Positions 48,118-55,768 of a DNA stretch of 57,475 bases are shown piece by piece. The notes below the pieces were generated by a model. It ran no database searches and had not been told where the DNA came from. It worked only from the letters and a program-made list of their open reading frames with translations. Source of the DNA: Pleurocapsales cyanobacterium LEGE 10410 (lineage in GTDB: Bacteria > Cyanobacteriota > Cyanobacteriia > Cyanobacteriales > Xenococcaceae). The position numbers were made by a program, and so were the translations under genes. The stretch covers positions 1-57,475 of the forward strand of contig JADEXJ010000016.1 in NCBI GenBank assembly GCA_015207195.1. The letters run 5' to 3'. Position 1 is the stretch's first letter, and every line of letters begins with the position of its first letter.

Positions 48118-48861
48118 TTAGTTTATTTTTGGTGCAAAAGGCAGCACCGTAACCCATTCTAGTATTTCAACAGGAGCGGTTAGTTCGACCTTGACTTCCA
48201 GAGTGTCATCCATATTTTCCCCTGGAATTACTTGACCAAGAGGTAAACCAGGGGGATATAGTTTACTAAGAGTCGAGGTGACAACTTTGTCTCCAGGCTT
48301 AATATCGGTAACTCGATCAAAAAAGCGCATTACTACTGTAGATGAGCCATTGCCCTTAATATAACCAAGCTGACGATTTCGACTCAAAACTGCGCCAACT
48401 CGGTTGGTAGTATCACTAATCAATAATACTTGACTGGTATGGGGAGTAACTTGGACAACTCGACCAACCAAGCCACCGATACCCACTACTACATATCCAG
48501 GTTGAATATTTTCCTGACTACCTTTCCCCAGAATAATTTTACTCCACCAGCGATCGCGACTTCGCCCAATTACAGAAGCGGTTATGTTTTTAGCTGGTTG
48601 AGCTTCCTGATAGTTTAAAAGCTGTTTGAGCTGCTGGTTTTGCTGTTCTAATTCAATTACGCGCTGCTCTAGTTCTAAAATACGCGCATTAGTCAAACGC
48701 TCTTCTAGGGTAATCTGTTGTTGAGATTCAAACGGGCTAACAATAAAGTAATAGATCTCTGATAAGAATGCTGCTTGAGTTTGCTTTACCCACAATGCCA
48801 AAGTTAAAGCAAGAACCACTGTTATTAGCCGAAAACCATATTTATCCCACCAGCGACTCAT
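48118..48861 (-). CDS. mreC: Rod shape-determining protein MreC
   Basis: 247 residues. One N-terminal membrane span (about 10-26) is followed by a coiled coil (about 52-85, LEERLTNARILELEQRVIEL) and the two beta-barrel periplasmic domains, with VVVGIGGLVGRVVQV, LLISDTTNRVGAVLSRNR and KPGDKVVTSTLSKLYPPGLP. It links MreB filaments to the peptidoglycan synthases. Lies 47 bp after mreB. Confidence 0.95.
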   Translation of the reverse strand: MSRWWDKYGFRLITVVLALTLALWVKQTQAAFLSEIYYFIVSPFESQQQITLEERLTNARILELEQRVIELEQQNQQLKQLLNYQEAQPAKNITASVIGRSRDRWWSKIILGKGSQENIQPGYVVVGIGGLVGRVVQVTPHTSQVLLISDTTNRVGAVLSRNRQLGYIKGNGSSTVVMRFFDRVTDIKPGDKVVTSTLSKLYPPGLPLGQVIPGENMDDTLEVKVELTAPVEILEWVTVLPFAPKIN

Positions 48862-48908
48862 TTTTTGTGTGTAATATAAATTTAAGCAAGTTGGAGCCTA
48901 GAACCTTT

Positions 48909-49946
48909 CTAATCAAGTACGGTGCGATCGCTAAAAACTCGATCTAAGGCTGGGTCTTCCAAAACTCTTCCCGTTCCCAATACCACGCATTTTAGAGGTT
49001 CTGCTGCAATATGAGTAACGATCCCCGTTTCGTGACTAACCAGAGCATCTAGTCCCCTTAACAAAGCACCTCCTCCTGCTAACATAATTCCGCGATCGAT
49101 AATATCAGCAGCCAAATCGGGGGGAGTTTGTTCTAAGGTACGTCTGATTGTATCGATAATATTGTTGACCGATTCTTGGAAACAGTCACGAATTTCTGCT
49201 TCGCTAACTTCAACGGTGCGGGGCAATCCCGATAATAGATGTAACCCTCGGACTTCCATGGTGCGATCGTTGGTGTCAACAGGATAAGCCGAACCTAATC
49301 TAAATTTAATGCTTTCGGCAGTATTTTCACCAATAGCCAGCTTGTGTTCTCGTTTAATTTGGTTGACAATCGCCTGGGTCAACTCGTCCCCTGCAATGCG
49401 GATTGATTCGCTAATTACTTTGCCTTGAGAGCTAATTACTGCCACTTCAGTTGTGCCACCACCGATGTCCACAATCATGTTTCCCGTAGCTTCGGCAATC
49501 GGTAAACCTGCACCAATAGCTGCTGCTAGGGGTTCTTCAATCAGATCGACTTCCCTCGCGCCTGCATTAGATGCTGCTTCAATTACTGCACGGCGTTCTA
49601 GCTTAGTTACACCGCTAGGAATCCCAATCACCATGCGAGGATGAACTAAGGGATTGCCCTCAAAAGCTCGTTTAACAAATTCATGGATCATTGCTTCTGT
49701 CGCGTCAAAATCAGCAATTACCCCATCTTTGAGGGGGCGTAAAGCCTCAATATTTTCAGGAGCGCGTCCCAACAATAATTTTGCTTCTTTACCGAATGCT
49801 CTAGGCATTTCTGTTTGGCGATCGATCGCTACTACCGAAGGTTCTTCTAGGACAATTCCTTTACCAGATACATAGATTAGTGTATTGGCAGTACCCAGAT
49901 CGATACCCATGTCCCGCGAAAGATTAAAACGTTTAAAAAAGCCCAC
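48909..49946 (-). CDS. mreB: Rod shape-determining protein MreB
   Basis: 345 residues, an actin-fold ATPase: MGIDLGTANTLIYV (phosphate 1), VDIGGGTTEVAVIS (phosphate 2) and LAGGGALLRGLDALV (adenosine loop). The N-terminal MGFFKRFNLSRD offers an amphipathic membrane-binding helix. First gene of mreB-mreC-mreD; the divergent gene is the multicopper oxidase, leaving a 229-bp promoter region. Confidence 0.97.
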   Translation of the reverse strand: MGFFKRFNLSRDMGIDLGTANTLIYVSGKGIVLEEPSVVAIDRQTEMPRAFGKEAKLLLGRAPENIEALRPLKDGVIADFDATEAMIHEFVKRAFEGNPLVHPRMVIGIPSGVTKLERRAVIEAASNAGAREVDLIEEPLAAAIGAGLPIAEATGNMIVDIGGGTTEVAVISSQGKVISESIRIAGDELTQAIVNQIKREHKLAIGENTAESIKFRLGSAYPVDTNDRTMEVRGLHLLSGLPRTVEVSEAEIRDCFQESVNNIIDTIRRTLEQTPPDLAADIIDRGIMLAGGGALLRGLDALVSHETGIVTHIAAEPLKCVVLGTGRVLEDPALDRVFSDRTVLD

Positions 49947-50175
49947 TGTTATTTACTGCTCCCAAAATAGTGCTGCTTCACCCGAACCGAGTCTAATTTA
50001 CTCCCAATATAGTAATTAGTCTAATAGAAAATATACTTAAATCGATATGAGTTCGGAGTTTGCAGTGAGAGCTATAGGAGATGACCTTATTTGAAACCAG
50101 TATTATTAATTAAATAATTTTTCTTATTAGTAAAAATATGCAATTATTTTATTTAGGTTATAGATATAATTTCTG

Positions 50176-51174
50176 ATGTCAGAACTTTTTAATTTGACAA
50201 GATTTAAAACTCGTCGTCAGTTTATCCAATGGGGTTTACTAGCAGGGGGAATCACTTTAGTAGGTCTAAAGCTTAATGCTCCTAGGTCTGAGGCTACTAG
50301 CTTAGTTAAAGTTCCTCCCGTACCACAAGACAACGATTTGGACTTGAGCTTCAATCCCATGTCGATTTTGCGAGATTTTGATTATGGTACTCTCAAGCAA
50401 GAAGACGGGCGAACCGTGCGCGAGTTTGAGGTGTTCGCCCACAGTACGCCAATACAGCTAAACCGTGCTATTACCTTTATTAGCTGGAATTTGAACGATC
50501 GCGTCCCCGCCCCAACCTTCAGAGCAACCCAAGGCGATCGCGTCCGTATTATTTTCCACAACGAAGACGGACATTCTCATAGTTTGCACTTCCACGGAAC
50601 TCATCCCGTCGAGATGGACGGAGTTAAATCGGTACGTCGGGGCAAAACCTTTGTGTACGAGTTTGATGCCGAACCCTATGGCGTTCATCCCTATCATTGT
50701 CATGTCGCCCCTGTAACTCGCCATGTAGGTAAGGGACTGTATGGCTTGTTTATCGTCGATCCTCTCGAAGGTCGTCCCCCAGCAGATGAAATGGTGCTGG
50801 TGATGGGTGCTTACGATCTAGATAGCGATGGTAAGAATGAACTGTACGCGTTTAATGGTATTCCCAATTATTATCGCGATCGCCCTATTCCCATCTATCA
50901 AAACCAACTAATTCGCCTCTATGTGCTGAATATGATTGAGTTTGACCCTGCTGTCACTTTTCATATCCACGCCAATATGTTTCAGATCTATCCTACTGGT
51001 CGTAGTTTAGAACCCCATGAGGAAACTGATGTCATTACGATGGGAACCGCCGAACGTCACATCTTAGAGTTTGCCTACAAATATCCTGGTCAATATATGT
51101 TTCATCCCCATCAAGACTATATTGCCGAACATGGCTGCATGGGATATTTTGACGTGATTCCTCAAGAAGCATAA
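50176..51174 (+). CDS. Two-domain multicopper oxidase with Tat signal
   Basis: 332 residues. The N-terminus TRRQFIQWGLLAGG is a twin-arginine signal, so it should be exported folded with its copper. Domain 1 carries HSHSLHFHG (His138, His140) and HPYHCHVAPVTRHVGKGL: His174, Cys175, His176 and His183, with Leu188 where an axial Met would be. Domain 2 has FHIHANMF (263, 265) and FHPHQDYIAEHG (310, 312, 319), with no Cys between the His residues. So the type 1 copper is in domain 1 only, as in nitrite reductases and type C two-domain oxidases. The eight His of the four HxH pairs suggest a trinuclear site at subunit interfaces. It is probably co-transcribed with the next gene. Confidence 0.88.
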   Translation: MSELFNLTRFKTRRQFIQWGLLAGGITLVGLKLNAPRSEATSLVKVPPVPQDNDLDLSFNPMSILRDFDYGTLKQEDGRTVREFEVFAHSTPIQLNRAITFISWNLNDRVPAPTFRATQGDRVRIIFHNEDGHSHSLHFHGTHPVEMDGVKSVRRGKTFVYEFDAEPYGVHPYHCHVAPVTRHVGKGLYGLFIVDPLEGRPPADEMVLVMGAYDLDSDGKNELYAFNGIPNYYRDRPIPIYQNQLIRLYVLNMIEFDPAVTFHIHANMFQIYPTGRSLEPHEETDVITMGTAERHILEFAYKYPGQYMFHPHQDYIAEHGCMGYFDVIPQEA

Positions 51175-51287
51175 TTGTGTACATTTTTAGATAGAAATTA
51201 CTAATAGTTAAAGTTATTGACTTAGTTTCTCAACAATAGTAAATTACTACTTCAGAACAAATAAGAATAAATACCAACAATAGCTTT

Positions 51288-52208
51288 ATGTCTACTCGGA
51301 TCAAAACAATAGAATTATTTTTAGCTTTAGGATTTGCAACCACCGTAGGAACTCAACTGCCCGTCGATGCTTATGAAACAGATGAAATGTTAGAAGAATT
51401 TACTTCCGAACAACTGTTATTAGCTCAAGGTGCTGAAGGCGGTGAAGGTGGCGAAGGTGGTGAAGGCGGTGAAGGCGGTGAAGGTGGCGAAGGCGGTGAA
51501 GGCGGTGAAGGCGGTGAAGGTGGCGAAGGTGGTGAAGGTGGCGAAGGTGGTGAAGGTGGCGAAGGTGCTGTTTCCACTGGCGATCCTGACGTAGACTACA
51601 TGACGGTTTTAGGTTTGATGAGGGGTCATTTAATTGCTGCTGAGGAACTAATCGCCCTCGGAGACTACGAACAAGCCGAACCTCATATTGCTCATCCCGT
51701 GGACGAACTCTACAGCGATATCGAACCCGTGTTACCAGAAAAAGGTGTAGAAGATTTTAAGCCGACTCTAAATCAGCTACAGGATTTGGCAAAAAGCGCA
51801 CCAGAGTCCCCTGAGATGCAGAGTTTATTAAATGAATCTGTTGCCTCGATTGATGAAGCGATCGCGGTTATTCCCGAAGAGCAACGTAACTCTCCAGAGT
51901 TTGTCATCAATGTCATGGTCGAGATGCTGAAAAATGCTGCTACTGAATACGAAGCTGCGATCGCTAACGGTCAATTTGTCGAAGCAGTCGAATATCAGGA
52001 TTCACGGGGATTTGTGCTATATGCCGAAGACTTATATCAAACCGTTGCCGAACAAAAAAGCCAGTCAGACCCCGAAGCTCATCAAACCATTACTGAAAGT
52101 TTGGAAGAACTAAAAACCGCCTGGCCAAGTATCGAACCACCAGCAACACCAGTTTTAGAACCTTCGGAGGTATATGGTTTGGTTTCTCAAATCGAATTTA
52201 GTAAGTAA
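51288..52208 (+). CDS. Secreted protein with (Glu-Gly-Gly)n tract and helical C-terminal domain
   Basis: 306 residues. A signal peptide (hydrophobic core LFLALGFATTVG) is followed by 20 acidic residues, an almost pure Glu-Gly-Gly tract of about 15 units (residues 49-93) and a 210-residue all-helical, acidic domain (for example LMRGHLIAAEELIALGDYEQ). I do not recognise a named family; the helical part recalls periplasmic metal-uptake helper domains, but that is a guess. The 113-bp gap from the multicopper oxidase suggests one operon. An acidic, flexible metal-binding partner for the oxidase is a reasonable inference. Confidence 0.75.
   Translation: MSTRIKTIELFLALGFATTVGTQLPVDAYETDEMLEEFTSEQLLLAQGAEGGEGGEGGEGGEGGEGGEGGEGGEGGEGGEGGEGGEGGEGGEGAVSTGDPDVDYMTVLGLMRGHLIAAEELIALGDYEQAEPHIAHPVDELYSDIEPVLPEKGVEDFKPTLNQLQDLAKSAPESPEMQSLLNESVASIDEAIAVIPEEQRNSPEFVINVMVEMLKNAATEYEAAIANGQFVEAVEYQDSRGFVLYAEDLYQTVAEQKSQSDPEAHQTITESLEELKTAWPSIEPPATPVLEPSEVYGLVSQIEFSK
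51434..51565 (+). repeat. In-frame 9-bp minisatellite encoding Glu-Gly-Gly
   Basis: About 15 tandem units of GAAGGyGGy, varying only at the third codon positions. Slippage in whole units would change the length of the tract without breaking the frame. Confidence 0.9.
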
Positions 52209-52260
52209 ACATTACATATTTAGTAATAATTAGGTAGAAATGCGAAGGTAAGTAGGAAAC

Positions 52261-52295
52261 TTACTACTTACTACTTATTACTTACTACTTACTAC
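52261..52295. repeat. Heptamer STRR (TTACTAC x5)
   Basis: Five tandem TTACTAC units, one with a single change, ending 16 bp before the truncated glycosyltransferase frame. Same family as the 9.1-kb array. Confidence 0.85.
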
Positions 52296-52310
52296 TAGGG
52301 AACAGAAGTA

Positions 52311-53288
52311 GTGTTGCAGGAAGTTCCTCAAGCCTGTAGGCGATCGGGTGTTGAAGCTTTATTAATCGACCAGGCTTTATTTGAAGGTTCGACTATTGCC
52401 GAATATTTAAACCTGCCTTTTATAACTGTTTGTAATGCCCTGTTGTTCAATCCCGAACCCACTGTTCCCCCTGCTTTAACTGGCTGGGATTACGATCCTT
52501 CCTGGCTGGGTCAACTCCGCAACCAAATTGGCAATAGCTTATTAGAGTTAGCAGGTACGCCCGTCAAACTACTAATTAGTGAATATCGGAGAAAATGGAA
52601 TTTAGAACCGATAGATCTTAGCAATAAGCTAAATATCTGGTCAAAAAAAGCTATTATTAGCCAACAGCCACGATCTTTTGAGTTTTCCAGACAAGAATTA
52701 CCAGATTACTTTCACTTTGTAGGACCGTTAGTCAATAATGCTGCCCGCACCGCAATACCTTTTCCTTGGGAGAAACTAACCGATAAACCACTTATTTACG
52801 CCTCTTTAGGCACAATCCAAAACAAACTGATCTGGGTTTTTATTCAAATCGCCTATGCCTGTCTCGGTTTAGACGTTCAGCTAGTTATTTCCCTCGGTGG
52901 CGCATCTGAACCAGAAGAATTGGGTTATGTTCCTGGCAAGCCAATTGTAGTCAAAGCAGCACCACAACTAGATCTACTCAAACGCGCCAGTCTCTGTATT
53001 ACCCACGCAGGAATGAACACAACTTTAGAATGTCTGAGTAACGGCGTACCGATGGTAGCCATTCCCATCACCAACGATCAGCCAGCAGTAGCAGCTCGTA
53101 TCGCCTGGACAAAAACGGGTGAAGTAGCCAACCTCGATAACTGCACCATAGACGCATTAAAAACAGCGATCGCCCAAGTTCTATACCAACCCCAATACCG
53201 CCAAAATGCCCTGAAGTTTAAAACAAAAATCGCACAAGCAGGAGGCGTGACCAAAGCAGCAGAAATTATTGAAAACGTTATTTCTTAA
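52311..53288 (+). CDS. N-terminally truncated UGT/MGT-type glycosyltransferase
   Basis: 325 residues. The C-terminal GT-B half is complete: YASLGTIQNK, PGKPIVVKAAPQLDLLKRAS and the nucleotide-sugar signature CITHAGMNTTLECLSNGVPM. It resembles zeaxanthin glucosyltransferase-type enzymes (CrtX-like, about 420 residues). The match starts mid-protein at LQEVPQACRRSGVEALLIDQ, so about 100 N-terminal residues of the acceptor domain are missing. The region upstream is only a heptamer repeat, with no remaining coding sequence. The frame begins GTG-TTG with no ribosome binding site. Probably an inactive remnant. Confidence 0.8.
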   Translation: MLQEVPQACRRSGVEALLIDQALFEGSTIAEYLNLPFITVCNALLFNPEPTVPPALTGWDYDPSWLGQLRNQIGNSLLELAGTPVKLLISEYRRKWNLEPIDLSNKLNIWSKKAIISQQPRSFEFSRQELPDYFHFVGPLVNNAARTAIPFPWEKLTDKPLIYASLGTIQNKLIWVFIQIAYACLGLDVQLVISLGGASEPEELGYVPGKPIVVKAAPQLDLLKRASLCITHAGMNTTLECLSNGVPMVAIPITNDQPAVAARIAWTKTGEVANLDNCTIDALKTAIAQVLYQPQYRQNALKFKTKIAQAGGVTKAAEIIENVIS

Positions 53289-53392
53289 GTCAATCTTTTT
53301 GCCAATACAGTGGCGCGCTAGGATAAATTTTAAAATCCAGGTCAAACACTACCTAATACTTATCAAAAAACCTAGAAGTAGTTAATAAACCA

Positions 53393-53545
53393 ATAAATTA
53401 TCTGCGTTCATCTGTGTTCATCTGTGTTCATCTGTGCGACGGACGCGACGTAAGGAGCTAATCCTTTAGGGCGGAGCTATATGCGAAGCGGTCCCTACGG
53501 GATACCGTAAACATATATCCTTTAGGAGTCCTTTAGGGGACAACA
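53393..53545. repeat. Composite repeat upstream of the PKHD gene
   Basis: First, CTGCGTTCATCTG followed by two more TGTTCATCTG units, the core of the dispersed repeat. Then a GC-rich block with two or three copies of ATCCTTTAGG and AGTCCTTTAGGGGACAA, able to fold. The gap 53289-53604 holds no gene that I can support. The same two elements recur at the 5' end of the methyltransferase gene. Confidence 0.7.
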
Positions 53546-53604
53546 TTAAAACCAATAATCTATGTAAGCAAACCGTACTTTATCAAAACAAAAATCGCCA
53601 TAAC

Positions 53605-54276
53605 ATGATTTTCTCAATCAATCAAATACTTTCCCCCGATGAAATAACCGAAATTAAAAAAGTTTTAGCACGAGCAGAATTCGTCGATGGAAAACTTACG
53701 GCAGGTTGGCACGCTAAGTTAGTTAAAAACAATCAGCAACTAAAAGCAGGAACGTCCCAAACAGAGCTTAAGTCTAAAATACGCGCTGCCTTAAACAAAA
53801 ATGCTCTATTTCAGTCAGCCATCCGTCCTAAGTCGATCCATTCACTACTGTTTAGCCGATATGACGTAGGGATGTCTTATGATACCCATGTCGATAACGC
53901 GCTGATGGGTGGCAGTTCAGGTTTATATCGCTCAGACGTGTCTTTTACCCTGTTTCTCAATTCTCCCCAAGACTATCAAGGTGGGGAATTAGTCATTGAA
54001 GGGGTACAGTCAGAACAAAGCTATAAACTAGAAGCTGGTTCGGCAATTGTCTATCCTTCTACTACTCTACACCGCGTCAATCCTGTAACCAAAGGAACGA
54101 GATTGGTTGTTGTTGGCTGGGTACAAAGCGTGATTCGGGATGGGAGCGATCGCGAAATTCTCTTCGATCTGGAAACGGCTCGTCGGGCGATCTTTGCCAA
54201 ATCGGGTAAGACTGCCGAATTTGACCTAGTTTCTAAAAGTATTGCCAACCTGCTACGTAAATGGGCTGATGTCTGA
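53605..54276 (+). CDS. Fe(II)/2-oxoglutarate-dependent PKHD-type hydroxylase (PiuC/YbiX family)
   Basis: 223 residues, full length. A double-stranded beta-helix with the iron ligands His-x-Asp in YDTHVDNALM and the distal His in STTLHRVNPV, and the 2-oxoglutarate Arg in TKGTRLVVVGW. The C-terminal PKHD region (EILFDLETARRAIF) is also typical. In proteobacteria the family lies beside TonB-dependent iron receptors; no such gene is nearby here. Substrate unknown. Confidence 0.92.
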   Translation: MIFSINQILSPDEITEIKKVLARAEFVDGKLTAGWHAKLVKNNQQLKAGTSQTELKSKIRAALNKNALFQSAIRPKSIHSLLFSRYDVGMSYDTHVDNALMGGSSGLYRSDVSFTLFLNSPQDYQGGELVIEGVQSEQSYKLEAGSAIVYPSTTLHRVNPVTKGTRLVVVGWVQSVIRDGSDREILFDLETARRAIFAKSGKTAEFDLVSKSIANLLRKWADV

Positions 54277-54281
54277 TTCAA

Positions 54282-54641
54282 CTATACCTGCAACTCAAAG
54301 CCAGGTAAAACAGCTTCACCCGAAATAGTTGCTGGCATTGCTACAATTTCTACAGGTTGTTGCGATCGATAAATTTCTACTTCGGCATTTTTATTAGGAA
54401 GTATAAAAATGGTAGAAGAACTAAAAACTTTACCCAGTTTAGTTTGACGATTCCAAATATTTAAGTCGGTAATTAGATCCGCTTCTCGGTTACCGCTTTC
54501 TCCTCCCACTGGTGGCACGATGATTAACTCTCCCGCTGCATTCATTTCCAAGCTGAGATCCCGATTGGCAATACACAATTGATAAAATTGTTCGTCGGTC
54601 AAACGAGCGATCGGTTCTAGATTCAGCACCACAGTATTCAT
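54282..54641 (-). CDS. Uma2-family gene with internal deletion
   Basis: 119 residues. The first 80 (IARLTDEQFYQLCIANRDLS, GELIIVPPVGGESGNREADL, WNRQTKLGKVFSSSTIFILP) match the N-terminal half of a Uma2 protein. The last 30 (VEIYRSQQPVEIVAMPATIS, then GEAVLPGFEL) match its extreme C-terminus. The 60-70 residues between, which hold the PD and ExK catalytic core, are absent, although the frame is preserved at the junction LPN-KNAEVEIY. It is therefore a probable non-functional deletion derivative. It abuts the PKHD gene tail to tail, 5 bp apart. Confidence 0.78.
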   Translation of the reverse strand: MNTVVLNLEPIARLTDEQFYQLCIANRDLSLEMNAAGELIIVPPVGGESGNREADLITDLNIWNRQTKLGKVFSSSTIFILPNKNAEVEIYRSQQPVEIVAMPATISGEAVLPGFELQV

Positions 54642-54732
54642 TCAAGCTTGCCTCATGTTATTGCTTAGATAATCTTTTAGTTTAAAGTTTAGCAACATTA
54701 CCTATCTCGATCCTGACACCGATCGCGTTATC

Positions 54733-55689
54733 TTAATTCTGTTTTTTATTACGGGTAATCTTTTTAAGATTGTATTTGTTGTGAATCAATAGTTCCTCGA
54801 TCTTTCCTCGTTTGGAACTTACTACATTAATTGCTCTAGTAGCTTTTACTTCTACTATTTCATAGCGCGGATCGTCATACAAAGATTTAATAAACGGTGC
54901 TGCCGAATTGCTAACTAACACCTGAGCGCCCCGATCTGTAAGGCGATCGCAAGCTTCTTTTAGTCTGATTTGTTCGGCTTCGCCAAAGCCATTCATACTG
55001 TAACCAGTGAACGATGAAGTATCGGAAAGGGGATGGTATGGGGGATCGAAGTAGATCAATGCGCCCTGGTTTGCTGTAGCTACTGCCTGTTCAAAGTCAC
55101 CGTTAAGAATGCGTACTCCAGCTCGATTTAGATAAGTACTGATTGCTTTGATTACCGCAGGATCTGCTATGACAGGATTTTTATATTTGCCGTAGGGAAC
55201 GTTAAACTGACCACTACTATTAACCCGAAACAGACCATTAAAACAGGTTTTGTTGAGATAAATAATTCTAGCTGCTCTTTCTATAGGAGTACGATTTTTA
55301 AAGTCGGCTTGACGATCTTGTTCTCGTAGTTTGTAGTAATATTCTTTGGAGTTGTTTGCTTGATGCTGCTGGCATAAAGTAAGTAATTCTTCTGGCTGCT
55401 CTTTAATTACCCGATAGCAATTAATTAGTTCGCTGTTGGTATCGTTAATCGTGCTTTTGTTTGGCTGTAGCGAAAATAGCACCGCCCCCGCCCCGACGAA
55501 GGGTTCGTAGTATTCTGTGTATTCAGCGGGTAAATATTTTTGGATCGTAGGTAAGAGTTGTCTTTTTCCTCCAGCCCACTTGAGAAATGGTCGAACGGAA
55601 GAGTCAGCTTGATGTTGGGGATGGTGGGGATTGTCCCCTAAAGGACTAACTTCGTGTCGCACAGATGAACGCAGGTAAGTTTGATGCAA
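54733..55689 (-). CDS. D12-class adenine-specific DNA methyltransferase (Dam-like)
   Basis: About 318 residues. Motif I FLKWAGGKRQLLP, the phosphate-site YYEPFVGAGAVLFSL, and motif IV YFDPPYHPLSDTSSFTGY (DPPY) mark the alpha-class N6-adenine methyltransferase of the Dam/DpnM type. The likely target is GATC, which also lies inside HIP1, but this is inferred. No restriction gene is adjacent, so it may be an orphan. The frame has no ATG: TTG at 55689 or GTG at 55662 must be used, and the first 25 or so residues are encoded by a dispersed repeat. A truncated or altered N-terminus is therefore likely. Confidence 0.88.
   Translation of the reverse strand: MHQTYLRSSVRHEVSPLGDNPHHPQHQADSSVRPFLKWAGGKRQLLPTIQKYLPAEYTEYYEPFVGAGAVLFSLQPNKSTINDTNSELINCYRVIKEQPEELLTLCQQHQANNSKEYYYKLREQDRQADFKNRTPIERAARIIYLNKTCFNGLFRVNSSGQFNVPYGKYKNPVIADPAVIKAISTYLNRAGVRILNGDFEQAVATANQGALIYFDPPYHPLSDTSSFTGYSMNGFGEAEQIRLKEACDRLTDRGAQVLVSNSAAPFIKSLYDDPRYEIVEVKATRAINVVSSKRGKIEELLIHNKYNLKKITRNKKQN
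55630..55675 (-). repeat. Dispersed repeat pieces at the methyltransferase 5' end
   Basis: On the minus strand CTGCGTTCATCTGTGCGAC followed by AGTCCTTTAGGGGACAA, the same two blocks found at 53403-53545 but closer together. They lie inside the methyltransferase open frame before its conserved region. Confidence 0.7.
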
Positions 55690-55768
55690 GCAGGCTGCTT
55701 AATATTTCAGAAACTATAGCTTAGCAGACATCCTTTTTTGATTAAAGTATTTTCCGCTTCAAGAAACT

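Noticed and set aside
53605-54276. PKHD hydroxylase as part of an iron-uptake locus
   Set aside because: No TonB-dependent receptor or other iron gene is nearby; the neighbours are a glycosyltransferase fragment and a Uma2 remnant.
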